Positions 1-8,596 of a DNA stretch of 47,105 bases are shown piece after piece. Made by a program: the position numbers and the translations under genes. A model generated the notes under the pieces. The model saw nothing but the letters and a program-made list of their open reading frames with translations, searched no databases and was not told the DNA's origin. Source of the stretch: JBOGFI01 sp050743365 (GTDB taxonomy: Bacteria; Actinomycetota; Acidimicrobiia; IMCC26256; JACDBD01); assembly GCA_050743365.1 (NCBI GenBank), contig JBOGFI010000111.1:1-47105 (forward strand), read 5' to 3'. Position 1 is the stretch's first letter; every line of letters starts with the position of its first letter.

Positions 1-1
1 C

Positions 2-331
2 CGCTTCGGCCTCCTCGACGACACCCTGGGCTCGGACACGAGCGCTCCCTTCGCACATGCCCGAACACCCTCTCAGGTGTGGTCTGAAAGAACGCGGATC
101 CTGTCGCGCGAAGTCAGACGCAATGGACGGTCTCGTTACATGGGGGCTCGGTCGTGGAGAGCCTGGACGTCCCGGTGGCGAGGCACGGCCCAATTGTTGC
201 TTAGGAACCTCCAACGGCGTGGCGGTTCAGCTGGTCGGCAGCATGGGTTCGATGAAGCGCTGTTCGGGCCTGCGAGGGAGCTGCAGGGCGCGTCAGATCA
301 AGCCCCTCGTCGGCCGCCCAGGCTCAGCTGA
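2..331 (+). CDS. Possible C-terminal end of an unknown gene (partial)
   Basis: This reading frame is open from the window edge to a TGA at 329-331, giving about 109 residues. The sequence is rich in arginine and matches no family I recognise. The only internal start is a GTG at 77 with no convincing ribosome site, so if the frame is real it is the tail of a gene that begins outside the window. Codon choice is less GC-biased at third positions than in the neighbouring genes, so it may equally be non-coding. Confidence 0.2.
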   Translation, partial: RFGLLDDTLGSDTSAPFAHARTPSQVWSERTRILSREVRRNGRSRYMGARSWRAWTSRWRGTAQLLLRNLQRRGGSAGRQHGFDEALFGPARELQGASDQAPRRPPRLS

Positions 332-629
332 CTGAGGAGGGCGGCCCTCCCCAAACAACAGTCGTGCCGGCCGCCCCCGCCCACCCCTGATCGCCGGGAG
401 CGGGCACCGCCACCAGCCAGCGAGTTGACTCAAGACTTCGACTTGCGGCGGAATAGTGCTCGCGTTGTGAGTTGATCCTTCGTATGGTCCTGGGATGGGG
501 ACCACGTTTCGATGGGCGAAGCTGTCACCGTCTCGGGAGCCACCCATCACTGGCTCGAGCCGACGCAGCTGGCTGCTCTCAGTTCCGTTGGCCGCGCGCC
601 GGTGGCGTCGTGTGCGCCTGGGGCACGCT
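332..629. other. Intergenic stretch, nothing recognised
   Basis: About 300 bases between the possible partial frame on the left and the convergent endonuclease gene. No RNA gene, strong hairpin with a T tract, or credible short gene was seen. It probably holds the 3' untranslated end of the leftward endonuclease transcript. Confidence 0.4.
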
Positions 630-1697
630 CTACCTGTTGTAGAACGTCGGGACCTCCCAGGTGCCGTCGCTGAGCTGGACGCCGAACTCGAGCGCACCTG
701 GGAAGTCCGAATCGTCGACGTACTGTGGCCGAACGACGAACGGCGTGCCTGGGCGGCGCGACAGATCGCGTTCGATTGCGCGCCAACGCTTCTTGTCGGC
801 GTCGGTGCCCGTGCCACGGTTCAGTTCCCGGTCCTGGGGGATGAGGTTGATCCCGTCTTCGGTACCACCGGCAGCGTGTGCGACCAGGTGGCCTCGATCC
901 AGAGGCTCGGACCCCTGGCCCACTGGTGAAGGAAAACCGGTGAGCCGCGCCGCTTCGCGAGGACCAGCGGGTTCACCCGACACGCCCCAGACAGCCACGA
1001 CCCTGTTCGCGGGCTCAGCTGCGGAGCTCGACTGGGTAGCGTCGTACGAGTAGGTGATCCCACTGTCCAGGGTGACGTGCACAAGTTCCCTGGTTCCACG
1101 GGTATCAGCGAGGTACTCCGCCTCCCGCTCGGCGACGAGAACGGCGACGCTCGCAGACCGCTTGGCTCGGTCGAGTGCATCGACGAATCGACCGAGGCCG
1201 GGCTGGCTGGGGTTCATCGCGGCACGCCGTGCCACCGTGTGGGATTCCTGCAGGGAGTTGAGCAAGTGCTGCTCACGGCTCGTCGCAGCGGGAACCGGGG
1301 CGGCCTTCGCCTTGGTGCCCTGTGCCGTAGCTGACGTGGCGCCGGGCGCCTTCGTCCGGGTCGTCTTCGTTTGAACGGCCGGCTTGGCCTGGGCGGCTCG
1401 CTTCTGGGTTGCCTTCGCCACGGCGGGTGCACCGGTGGGGCCGGAATTGGCGGGGCTGGGTTTCGTGGGGGCGGCCTTTGCCGCGGCCGCAGGTGCGTTC
1501 TTCGGCGGGGTCGAGGCCGGGGCTCTCGCGCGCTGGGTCCCGCTTGTCCGAGTGGTGCGCGGGGCCGCCGGTGCCAATGAGCCGGTTCGGACTCGTGGCA
1601 CGACCCTCCTGCGGGCGGTTGGGACAGCGCCGCCGCCTGTGAACCCGGTGCGCTCTACGAAGCAGGGCATCGCAACTCGATTCAGTCGACCGCCCAT
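630..1697 (-). CDS. DNA/RNA non-specific endonuclease (DRGH/His-Me finger) with Ala/Pro/Lys-rich N-terminal half
   Basis: A 355-aa protein. Residues about 50-140 form a low-complexity linker of Ala, Pro, Lys and Thr. The C-terminal part (about 200-355) carries the signature of the NucA-type non-specific nucleases: DRGH at 267-270 with the general-base histidine H270, then NLIPQ, NRG and a likely metal-site segment ending in E309. This family cleaves DNA and RNA with a single metal ion and also appears as the toxic tip of secreted polymorphic toxins. No signal peptide or membrane segment is visible. The chosen start overlaps the end of the upstream 558-aa gene by 16 nt; the ATG at 1670 is an alternative, so the two genes are almost certainly co-transcribed. 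Whether it is a secreted effector, a defence nuclease or a DNA-processing enzyme of the element cannot be told from sequence. Confidence 0.8.
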   Translation of the reverse strand: MGGRLNRVAMPCFVERTGFTGGGAVPTARRRVVPRVRTGSLAPAAPRTTRTSGTQRARAPASTPPKNAPAAAAKAAPTKPSPANSGPTGAPAVAKATQKRAAQAKPAVQTKTTRTKAPGATSATAQGTKAKAAPVPAATSREQHLLNSLQESHTVARRAAMNPSQPGLGRFVDALDRAKRSASVAVLVAEREAEYLADTRGTRELVHVTLDSGITYSYDATQSSSAAEPANRVVAVWGVSGEPAGPREAARLTGFPSPVGQGSEPLDRGHLVAHAAGGTEDGINLIPQDRELNRGTGTDADKKRWRAIERDLSRRPGTPFVVRPQYVDDSDFPGALEFGVQLSDGTWEVPTFYNR

Positions 1698-3358
1698 GAT
1701 TCTACGACCCGGGACCAGTCGCCGGCGAGGGCGTTATCGCCTCTGGCGAACATGTCTTCGACGACCGGTGTGAGCAGCTGGCTGGCAACGGTGGGGAACC
1801 CTGGATGGATGCTGCCGGTGATGTGCCCGGCGAGGTGCTCGTTCAGGTCGTCGACGACGCATCCGACCCAGTGCCGCAGGTCCCATCCGACGCCCTTACC
1901 GGCCACCAGGCCGGCGTGGACGTTGCCTCGGGACTGCTCGGCAAAGAGCGCGTTGGCGATGTAGTACGTCCAGGCGATCGGGTGCCGGCGACGGAGGGGG
2001 AACTGGTCGGGGCCTGGGCCGTGTGGATCGAACAGGGGGTGGGAGACGTCCGGGTTGGCCAGTTTCTTCGGCAGCGGGTGGTCCTTGAAGTACTGGACGA
2101 GGAGCACTGCAGCAGCCAGGTGATCTGTGGTGAAAGACGCGACTGCGTTCCGGAGGACGTCGGCCCCGGCGCCCTCGTAGATGTACGTCGGGTCGTCGGA
2201 GTAGGCGGGGATGTCGGCGAAGGCGAGAGGGCTTGTCGTGGCGTACACCTCCGAGGTCCATCCGAGGTCTACGAAGGTCGACGGGACCAGATGTAGTCGG
2301 ACCTGGAGCGGCGTGATGTATGCGTCGACCCAGATCGCTTCAGCGCACTGCCGTACGAACGGGTCATCGCGATGCTTGGCGATGTCGAGCAGGTTCTGCG
2401 CGACATACTTCGCGTGCCGGCAGGAGCCCGAGGTGATCAAGGCCATCGCTGAGGCGGCCACTGCGGCGCGATGTAGGTCCTCAGCCAGGTCAGGGGTGGC
2501 TGCGACCGTGGCTTGCCGATGGTAGATGTAGCTGACGTACTCAGCCGCGATGGCTCTCGCTTCGGGGATCTGCGCCCCGACCATTCCCACCGTCAGGATC
2601 GGCACGTGGGACTCGAGCGGTTCACCGGAGTCGAGTTGACCGTGTACTTCGTAGGCCTTGCGGATGACACCGAGGGCGGTCTTGAGCTCCCGAACCGTGA
2701 ACTGTCGGAGCCACGATGCCGTTTCGGTCACGGAGTCGAGGTCGAGGTTCGCTTCCAGCGTCATAACGAGCTTCCGTAGCGGCTCGAAGTACGTCGCGAA
2801 CGGGAACGTGCCGTCTGCCTCGACGCCGAAGATGACGTCTGCGCCGAACAAGTAGTGCATCGCCTCCGAGGCCTCGTAGCCGGTCTGGGCGAGCCAAACC
2901 GAAAGGTCGTGGAAGTCCTCCCGTGTTGGGAGGTCCATGGACTCCGTCGACGAGTCTCCTGCGGTGGCCACAACCTGGGCGACGCAAAGGTAGGCCTGCT
3001 GCTGGAGGATCGCGTGGAGGATCCTACGGGCACCCTCGATGTCGGAGGGGTCCTCGAACGGTGAGTAGAAGGAGAACGTGAGGTAGTACTCGCGGAAGAT
3101 CTCGGAGTCGAACTGGAGCTTGTTGTCCTCCTCGCTGTGCTCGGGCCTGAGCGTGGCCTTCGCGATCCGTTCGTGCTCTGGATAGAGCCTCTTGGCGTAG
3201 TCGAAGAGTGCGTCCACCATGAGCCCCAGCAAAACGGTGGGTAGGTTGTTGGATTGGAGTGTTCTGGAGGTGACGCTTCCGATGACGGCGAAGGTTGCGA
3301 GCGCGACGAGCGCAATCTCAGCGTGACCGCTCGGGTTGGTCGGCTCGCTCGAGGCCAT
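1682..3358 (-). CDS. Uncharacterised 558-aa protein with one N-terminal membrane segment
   Basis: The open frame extends upstream to 4009, but the ATG at 3358 is preferred because the upstream 217 residues are compositionally unlike protein (Ser/Pro/Arg-rich). Residues about 13-33 form one hydrophobic segment (AEIALVALATFAVIG), followed by a long, mostly helical, acidic cytoplasmic-type region with no catalytic motif I recognise. It ends at the start of the nuclease gene and is likely translated together with it. The pairing suggests that this protein anchors, regulates or neutralises the nuclease, but that is inference only. Third-position GC is slightly lower than in the housekeeping genes to the right, consistent with accessory DNA. 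Confidence 0.7.
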   Translation of the reverse strand: MASSEPTNPSGHAEIALVALATFAVIGSVTSRTLQSNNLPTVLLGLMVDALFDYAKRLYPEHERIAKATLRPEHSEEDNKLQFDSEIFREYYLTFSFYSPFEDPSDIEGARRILHAILQQQAYLCVAQVVATAGDSSTESMDLPTREDFHDLSVWLAQTGYEASEAMHYLFGADVIFGVEADGTFPFATYFEPLRKLVMTLEANLDLDSVTETASWLRQFTVRELKTALGVIRKAYEVHGQLDSGEPLESHVPILTVGMVGAQIPEARAIAAEYVSYIYHRQATVAATPDLAEDLHRAAVAASAMALITSGSCRHAKYVAQNLLDIAKHRDDPFVRQCAEAIWVDAYITPLQVRLHLVPSTFVDLGWTSEVYATTSPLAFADIPAYSDDPTYIYEGAGADVLRNAVASFTTDHLAAAVLLVQYFKDHPLPKKLANPDVSHPLFDPHGPGPDQFPLRRRHPIAWTYYIANALFAEQSRGNVHAGLVAGKGVGWDLRHWVGCVVDDLNEHLAGHITGSIHPGFPTVASQLLTPVVEDMFARGDNALAGDWSRVVESWAVD

Positions 3359-3515
3359 GGCCCGCCCTTCTGTGTTCGCTCCTCCGCAGCGCAACCTCGT
3401 CCCCGGGATACGACCGACCTGCGGAACGGCACTCCCTAACCTACGCGGCGCTTCGAGCTTCAAGATAGGGCGGTCATCGCCGTGTTGCGCCTGGCTGGCA
3501 GAGAAGGCGCTGGCC

Positions 3516-3966
3516 ATGCACGTCCGTGCCGAGCGGGCGGCCGTGACCGATGCCGAGCGAGACGAAGCCGTGGCGACCATTGCCTTCAGCCTCGCAACGA
3601 GCGGGTCGTTCGACGCAGTGCTGAACGTCGAGGGAAGCGGTTCGCCTCCGGCCGGGACCAAGCCTGATGTCGATACGCTCGTGTCGCTCCTGGAAGGCGC
3701 AGGATTCGACGACCGGCCGTGCGGAGCGAATCGGCAGGCGCTCGTGGGGTGCAACCCTGCACGATGTGCAGATGCTCTTCGCCGGTGAAGGCTCTGACCT
3801 GTGGCACATCCGGGTTGACCTGATCGCCCCGACGAAGAGGGCTCTCGCGTCCGTCCCGTTGCCGAGGCTCTCCGAGCGGGCCCGCGGGGAACGCACGAAG
3901 GCCCGGGACACGGAGCCGGCGTCGACCAAGGCATCGGGGTTGAGGGCCAACCTGTGCTCGGGCTGA
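3516..3966 (+). pseudogene. Possible small gene broken by a frameshift
   Basis: An ATG at 3516 follows a good ribosome site (GAGAAGG, 8 nt upstream) and opens a frame that reads as plausible protein to about 3740, then stops at 3786-3788. A second frame, one base along, continues as plausible protein from about 3745 to a TGA at 3964-3966. Removing one G from the GGGG run near 3748-3752 joins them into one protein of about 149 residues. This may be a true frameshift, a sequencing error in a homopolymer, or chance. No family is recognised. The opposite strand also has an open frame here (3474-4169), but its composition is less protein-like. Confidence 0.3.
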
Positions 3967-4139
3967 CCTTCTGGGTCCGCGCCGACGATGTTGGGGCGGC
4001 CGCACGCACGGCACTCGAGTTGGCTCGTCGTGCTGGAGCGGTCGCCGATGTCGGACCCGACTACTACGACATCACCCTTGTCCCACGCGATGCCGTGGTG
4101 GTGCCGTGGGAGGACCATGAGATCCGCATGCCCGACTGA
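3954..4139 (+). CDS. Small uncharacterised protein (61 aa)
   Basis: A GTG start has a ribosome site (TGAGGG) 7 nt upstream. The 61-residue product has alternating hydrophobic and charged segments (for example ALELARRAGAVADV) and strong GC bias at third codon positions, as expected of a real gene in this genome. It overlaps the end of the putative frameshifted gene by 13 nt, so the two may have formed one translationally coupled unit. The function is unknown; it could also be the surviving C-terminal domain of a longer broken gene. Confidence 0.4.
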   Translation: MLGLTFWVRADDVGAAARTALELARRAGAVADVGPDYYDITLVPRDAVVVPWEDHEIRMPD

Positions 4140-4372
4140 CCTCGGTCGATCTGCTGGGAGCGCCACCAAACGCCGGCTGGGTGACGCGCCTTGATGCTCG
4201 CCGACTCGCGGAGCGCTGCCTCGAGCGGACGCGACAGATCGACGGCTCTGGACTACCTCACGCGCGACGGCAGGGCACAGAACAACACGCCGCTACGCAC
4301 CGAACAACGACGGACCCGCGCCCGGAACCGGCAGGGACGCCCGCTGACCAAACCATCTGACGTGCCGCGTGC

Positions 4373-7366
4373 CTACCCGCTGCGGGCGCGAAGCCGCGCT
4401 GGCTGGTGTCGGGTTAGCTCCTCGAAGAGGGCGACGGTGTCGGGGTGGAGTTCGTCGCAGGGATCCTCGACTTCGAGGGCGGCGCAGAGGTCTCGCATGG
4501 CGGCTTCCACGCCGCTGATGTTGCCGGCCTGGTGGTGCGCGCGCATGCGATCTCGGTAGAGGACTTCGTTCGCGGGGGCGGCGCGGAGGCCGGCGGCGGT
4601 TGCGTCCAGCGCGGCGCCAGGATCGCCCGTTTCCATGCACAGGGACGCGAGGAGGTGGGCGGCGTCACTGACGACAGCCTCAGCGAAGGCCACCAGCCCG
4701 TCGGCATTGGCCCACGCGTACCCTCGGCCGGTGAAGGGCCTGCCACGGACGGCCTTCAGCGCATCCGTCAGCGTTGCGATGGCGTCGCCGCTCGCCTGAT
4801 GCTCCGCGGCGCGCAACCGGCCCCGGATGCGGTCGAGGTCGGTGCCGACCCTGGGGGCGAGCGCGATGCGCTGTCCCTTTGGGACCGGCGGCAGGTGGAA
4901 CTCGCCGTCGGTTGCGGCACCGAGCGCCTTGCGGGTCTCGGAGACGACGTTCCACCACCGCTTCGGGGAGACGGCGCGTTGCGGCCAGAGCGCGGTCTGC
5001 GCCGCGTCGGGTTCCACCGGTTCTTGGCGGGTCGCGAGGAAAGCAACGAGTTCGGTCTCCAGGTCGCTGAGCGCGCGTGCGGTACCGATGACCTCGACTT
5101 CGCCGAGCACTCGTACCTCGACCTCGACAGCCTGTTCGGTCTTCGATGGCAGGTCCGGTTGCGAGGGCTCGGTTTCCGTGACGAGCGACTCACTACTGTC
5201 CTGGAGGGTCTGATCGAGCAGATCGACGACGGCGCGGGTGGTTTTCGGCTCGACCGCCTGGGCGTCGAAGCTCGGTTCGAGGCCGCAGAGGCCAAGTCGG
5301 GGCACATCGAGGCGGCCACCGGAGACCCGCAGGACCCAGGGGGCGTCCGGCCACTCCCCGACGACCAGGATCCCGAGCCCTCGCCCGGGTGGGTCCATGA
5401 GTCCCCCAACCCGTTGGCGCGTCTCAGCTTCGGCAGGCACTGAGTCCAGGATCAGCACTGTCGGCGCCCACGGGTCGCTGCCTGCGCTGGCGCGGCGGGC
5501 CGCAAAGGTGTTCACGAGCCCTTCGCTCTCCAGGGCGCGGGTGGTCGCAAGCGCGACTTCACTGGCGGCGTCGAGTGCTTCCTCCGGCGATTCAACGACC
5601 TGCACGCGGGGTGTGGCCGCGCCCTGGGGCACCACATCGGAGTCGGCGACGGCCAGCACTTCGAGCGCATCGGCGACCGGGCTCACCGCAAGTTCGAGCG
5701 CGGCGCTACGCGCGAACGCCTGGGCAGCCTCGGGTGAACCGGTCACGCTCACCAGGCCGCACGCTTCCAGGTCCAGTAGTAGGGGCCCTTCCGCGCTGCG
5801 CCCGATCGTGACCAGGGTCGGGAGTGGCGCGCAGGCGCCGGAAGCCGCGTGCTCGAGCTGTTCGAGCGGCGTGCTGCGCGCCAGTCGCCACATCCAACCG
5901 GGTGGCGAGGTGGTCCAAGGCGGCGGGGCGTGGGGGTGTGGTTCCGCCAAGGTGACGCGCAATTCGGAGGCTGCGATCTCGACCGCGACGGGTTGGGGTA
6001 CCCGGTCCCCGGATCGCGTGTGGCGCTGGCCGATCAGGCTGCGCAACGCGACGTCCAGCCATGGCCCAGGGGCGTCTTCTGCTGCGGTCCGCACCGCGAT
6101 CTCGGTGGCCGCCAGCTCTGGCGGTGCCGTCGCGACCGCTCGGCCCGGTGGGCGGCGCTTGAGTTGGCGGTGGCGCAGCACCCGGAGCGTGGCGACGATC
6201 CCGAGGGCCAGGAGTGCGCTGCCGCCCACACCGAGAGGCAGCCGATTCTCACCCTGCGCACCATCGGGCGGGTCGGCGTCGTCGCGCGCGCTGTTCGGCT
6301 CGTCACTTGGTGACGCTGCCTCCGGGACCGGTGCGTTGGGGTTCGGGACGCTCGTCGGGGTGATCGGCGGGGTGCTCGGCGGCGTGGGTGGAGGCGCGGG
6401 CGTGGGCGGGTCCGGCTGCGGCGGGGCGGGCGGTAGCGGGGTTTCGGCCGCGGGTGGAGTGGCCGGTTCTGCTCCGGGCAGGTCGAGCTGCCAGCCGGGC
6501 ATGATGAGGTCGGGATCCGAGAGCACGCCGCCTTCGGGTTGGGGGCCTTTGTTGTGCTCGTAGAGCTCGGGCCACCGCAACGGGTCGCCGAGTTCCTCGC
6601 CTGCCAGCTCCCAGAGGGTGTCGCCGGGTTCCACCGTGACCGAGCCCGGTGCCGTCGGCGCCCTCGGTAGGGAGACACTGGCGCCGGTGGGCAGGATGAG
6701 TTGCCAGCTGACTTGGAGCCGCCCGCCCGGGGCGAGGGTGCTGCCGTCCGGTTGAGGGCGACCGACATTGAGTGCCTCGATGTCGCGCCAGCGCAGCGGG
6801 TCGCCGAGGGTGACCTCGGCGATGCTCCAGAGCGTGTCGCCCCGCTCCACTACGTAGATGGGCCCATCCGCGGGAGGTGGCGGTGAGGGTTCCTCGGCAG
6901 GGGCCGAGGGCGTGGTGGGGGTGGCGAACGCGACGGCGGGCGGGTGGTCGGGGCGTAGCCCCGCCGCGTGGGCGCTCGTGGACCGGGTGCCGAGCGTGCC
7001 GGTCACCAGGAGGATTGCTGCCGCGAGGCGGGTGGCGACGAAGCGGGTCGGCGCGCCAAGAGGGACACGCCACGCTGGGCGTCCTTTGAGGCCGGCGGTG
7101 ACTTCGAGGCCGATCGTGAGCAGGAGTTGGGCCCACAGCAGCCAGGCGACGCACGCGATGGCTTTGAAGATGGTGGCGTCCGAGATCTCGCCTCGGGTCA
7201 GCGCGGCCTCGAAGTCGGCGCCGCTGGGCAGATGCTCGGGGAGGGGGTTGCCGACCAGCGCGAGGAGCAGTGCGGGGATGCCGCCGGCGAGCGCGGCGGT
7301 GGCCAGGACCGCGGCAGCGGCTGCGACCAGGTCGGGGGGACGGCGGCCGGGAGCTGACGTGGTCAC
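4373..7366 (-). CDS. Membrane LysM-LysM protein with C-terminal winged-helix/BTAD regulatory domain, last gene of the Tad operon
   Basis: A 997-aa protein from a GTG at 7366 with ribosome site AAGGAGAG; the upstream TadG-like stop lies one base away. In order: hydrophobic segments at about 12-40, 68-90 and 110-126; LysM 1 at about 171-219 (VERGDTLWSIAE); LysM 2 at about 243-296 (VEPGDTLWELAG), the pair alike enough to be a duplication; a long Pro-rich linker; one more membrane segment (GGSALLALGIVATL); a central region of mixed alpha/beta character; and in the last 250 residues a winged-helix-like segment plus a bacterial transcriptional activator domain (helical repeats ending near LHPDTVALFEEL). 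LysM domains bind peptidoglycan, while BTAD normally belongs to SARP-type regulators. The combination suggests a wall-sensing or assembly-linked factor for the pilus, though the BTAD may be structural rather than DNA-binding. Confidence 0.8.
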   Translation of the reverse strand: MTTSAPGRRPPDLVAAAAAVLATAALAGGIPALLLALVGNPLPEHLPSGADFEAALTRGEISDATIFKAIACVAWLLWAQLLLTIGLEVTAGLKGRPAWRVPLGAPTRFVATRLAAAILLVTGTLGTRSTSAHAAGLRPDHPPAVAFATPTTPSAPAEEPSPPPPADGPIYVVERGDTLWSIAEVTLGDPLRWRDIEALNVGRPQPDGSTLAPGGRLQVSWQLILPTGASVSLPRAPTAPGSVTVEPGDTLWELAGEELGDPLRWPELYEHNKGPQPEGGVLSDPDLIMPGWQLDLPGAEPATPPAAETPLPPAPPQPDPPTPAPPPTPPSTPPITPTSVPNPNAPVPEAASPSDEPNSARDDADPPDGAQGENRLPLGVGGSALLALGIVATLRVLRHRQLKRRPPGRAVATAPPELAATEIAVRTAAEDAPGPWLDVALRSLIGQRHTRSGDRVPQPVAVEIAASELRVTLAEPHPHAPPPWTTSPPGWMWRLARSTPLEQLEHAASGACAPLPTLVTIGRSAEGPLLLDLEACGLVSVTGSPEAAQAFARSAALELAVSPVADALEVLAVADSDVVPQGAATPRVQVVESPEEALDAASEVALATTRALESEGLVNTFAARRASAGSDPWAPTVLILDSVPAEAETRQRVGGLMDPPGRGLGILVVGEWPDAPWVLRVSGGRLDVPRLGLCGLEPSFDAQAVEPKTTRAVVDLLDQTLQDSSESLVTETEPSQPDLPSKTEQAVEVEVRVLGEVEVIGTARALSDLETELVAFLATRQEPVEPDAAQTALWPQRAVSPKRWWNVVSETRKALGAATDGEFHLPPVPKGQRIALAPRVGTDLDRIRGRLRAAEHQASGDAIATLTDALKAVRGRPFTGRGYAWANADGLVAFAEAVVSDAAHLLASLCMETGDPGAALDATAAGLRAAPANEVLYRDRMRAHHQAGNISGVEAAMRDLCAALEVEDPCDELHPDTVALFEELTRHQPARLRARSG

Positions 7367-7367
7367 G

Positions 7368-7784
7368 TCAGGTCTCTCCTTCGTTGACGCCGCGCACGGG
7401 GCGCGCGGTGGCACGTCCGGTCACGGTCTTGGTGCCGATGCCGGCGAGGCCGAGCACGTACATGGGTTGATCGACGTGAACGGTGACCGTGATCTGGTCG
7501 GGCGTCGCACTCACCTCTCCGCGTCGTCCGACAGAGGCGAGGAAGGCTCGTGCGGCGGCCGCGGAACCTTCGGTGTCCAGAACGGTCCGGCCGTCAGCGT
7601 GGAGGCGGTCCTCGTCGATCATCTGCGCGCCGGCGCGCGCCGCCGCGTCGGCGTCCGAGACCGCTTGGCGGCGCGCCGCGAGCATTGCGCCACCGTCGAT
7701 GACCAAACCAGCGGCCACGATGAGCGCAACCGTGATTCCAGCTGCGAAGGCACTAACGGAGCCGCGTTCGCTCGGCGGGTTCAT
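7368..7784 (-). CDS. TadG-like pilus assembly protein
   Basis: A 138-aa protein. The N-terminus ERG-SVSAFAAG followed by a hydrophobic helix resembles the TadG/TadE class, whose members have prepilin-peptidase-like N-termini and anchor in the membrane with the C-terminus outside. The segment VIDGGAMLAARRQAVSDADAAARAGA is the typical TadG look (DGG followed by an alanine-rich helix). At the position where TadE proteins have Glu+5 there is Phe, as in TadG. The ATG overlaps the upstream TadE-like stop by 4 nt (ATGA). It is a minor pseudopilin-like component of the Tad pilus by family and context; its exact role is not known. Confidence 0.75.
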   Translation of the reverse strand: MNPPSERGSVSAFAAGITVALIVAAGLVIDGGAMLAARRQAVSDADAAARAGAQMIDEDRLHADGRTVLDTEGSAAAARAFLASVGRRGEVSATPDQITVTVHVDQPMYVLGLAGIGTKTVTGRATARPVRGVNEGET

Positions 7785-8203
7785 GGTTCGCTTCGCAGCA
7801 CGTCGATGGGCTCGGCCGCGGTGCCGCTGAGGGTGCGGGAACCGGGGACGCCCAGGAGTGCGAGATCCGAGAGCGCGGTTACACAGGACACCCGCACGCG
7901 CACGATCCCGCCGGCGTGGAACTGGCTGGTGTCGACGGTGATGTCCCGGCTTGCGCACGACGCCTCAAGGTCGGCCAGTGACGCGTCGGCCGCTTGACGG
8001 GCCGCGGCTGCGGCGTCGGAGGGGGTCTGACGCAGGGAAGCAGCCCGGGCGGCGTCTTGCGCGGCCCCCACGACGTGGTTCTTGGCCTGGGCGAGACGGC
8101 CACCGAAGACGGTCAGCATCATGAGAGCGAGGAACAGCACAGCGAGGATGGCGACCTCGGCGGTGATGCTGCCAGCCTCGCGGGCGGTGGTGCGCGTACT
8201 CAT
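7781..8203 (-). CDS. TadE-like pseudopilin
   Basis: A 140-aa protein. The N-terminus EAG-SITAEVAILAVLFLALM fits a prepilin peptidase site: cleavage after Gly with Glu at +5, then a hydrophobic helix. The remainder contains a small alanine-rich coiled segment and a beta-rich domain with two cysteines (ASCAS and VSCVT) that could pair outside the cell. It overlaps both neighbours by 4 nt, so it belongs to the Tad transcription unit. It is probably a minor pilin that helps initiate or anchor the Flp-type pilus. Confidence 0.75.
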   Translation of the reverse strand: MSTRTTAREAGSITAEVAILAVLFLALMMLTVFGGRLAQAKNHVVGAAQDAARAASLRQTPSDAAAAARQAADASLADLEASCASRDITVDTSQFHAGGIVRVRVSCVTALSDLALLGVPGSRTLSGTAAEPIDVLRSEP

Positions 8204-8586
8204 CGTTGATCGGGCGGAAGGAACTGCTCGACAGATCCTTCGGCGCTTCGGGTCAGGGTGAGGTGCAAGCCGGGCACGAACGAGACGACCGAGCCCGACA
8301 CCTCAACCCGAACGCGGCGTTCGCCGCGGGAGGCGTCGATCGAGACGCCCTCGAGGACGCTGCCAGCCCGGTCCGCCACGACACGGGCTCGGGCCGCTCC
8401 ATCAGCGCCGCTGCCGTGCTCGACTTGCGCGGCGCGTACCCCGTCCTGGGCGGCGGCGGTGGCGATGTTCGACGCGTGGTAGTAGAGCGCGAACTGAATC
8501 GCTACTGCGATGAGCAGCATCACCAGCGGCGTCACCAGCACGAGCTCAACGCTGGCGCCGCCCTGGTCTCCGCGGCGTGCGCGCAT
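8200..8586 (-). CDS. TadE-like pseudopilin
   Basis: A 128-aa protein with the classic TadE start: a short basic leader, DQG then GASVELVLVTPLVMLLIA, giving a Gly cleavage site with Glu at +5 and a transmembrane helix. The following segment (YHASNIATAAAQDGVRAA) is the conserved TadE alanine-rich helix, and the C-terminal part is a small beta-strand domain. It overlaps the next gene by 4 nt. It is a second minor pilin of the same operon. Confidence 0.8.
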   Translation of the reverse strand: MRARRGDQGGASVELVLVTPLVMLLIAVAIQFALYYHASNIATAAAQDGVRAAQVEHGSGADGAARARVVADRAGSVLEGVSIDASRGERRVRVEVSGSVVSFVPGLHLTLTRSAEGSVEQFLPPDQR

Positions 8587-8596
8587 GTTGGGCTTG

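Noticed and set aside
3359..4009. Upstream extension of the 558-aa gene
   Set aside because: The 217 added residues look like a shadow translation, and the ATG at 3358 opens a natural protein start.
3474..4169. Minus-strand 231-aa open frame
   Set aside because: Composition is rich in Arg, Ser and His and lacks third-position GC bias; the plus strand has better ribosome sites and codon use, though the choice is not certain.
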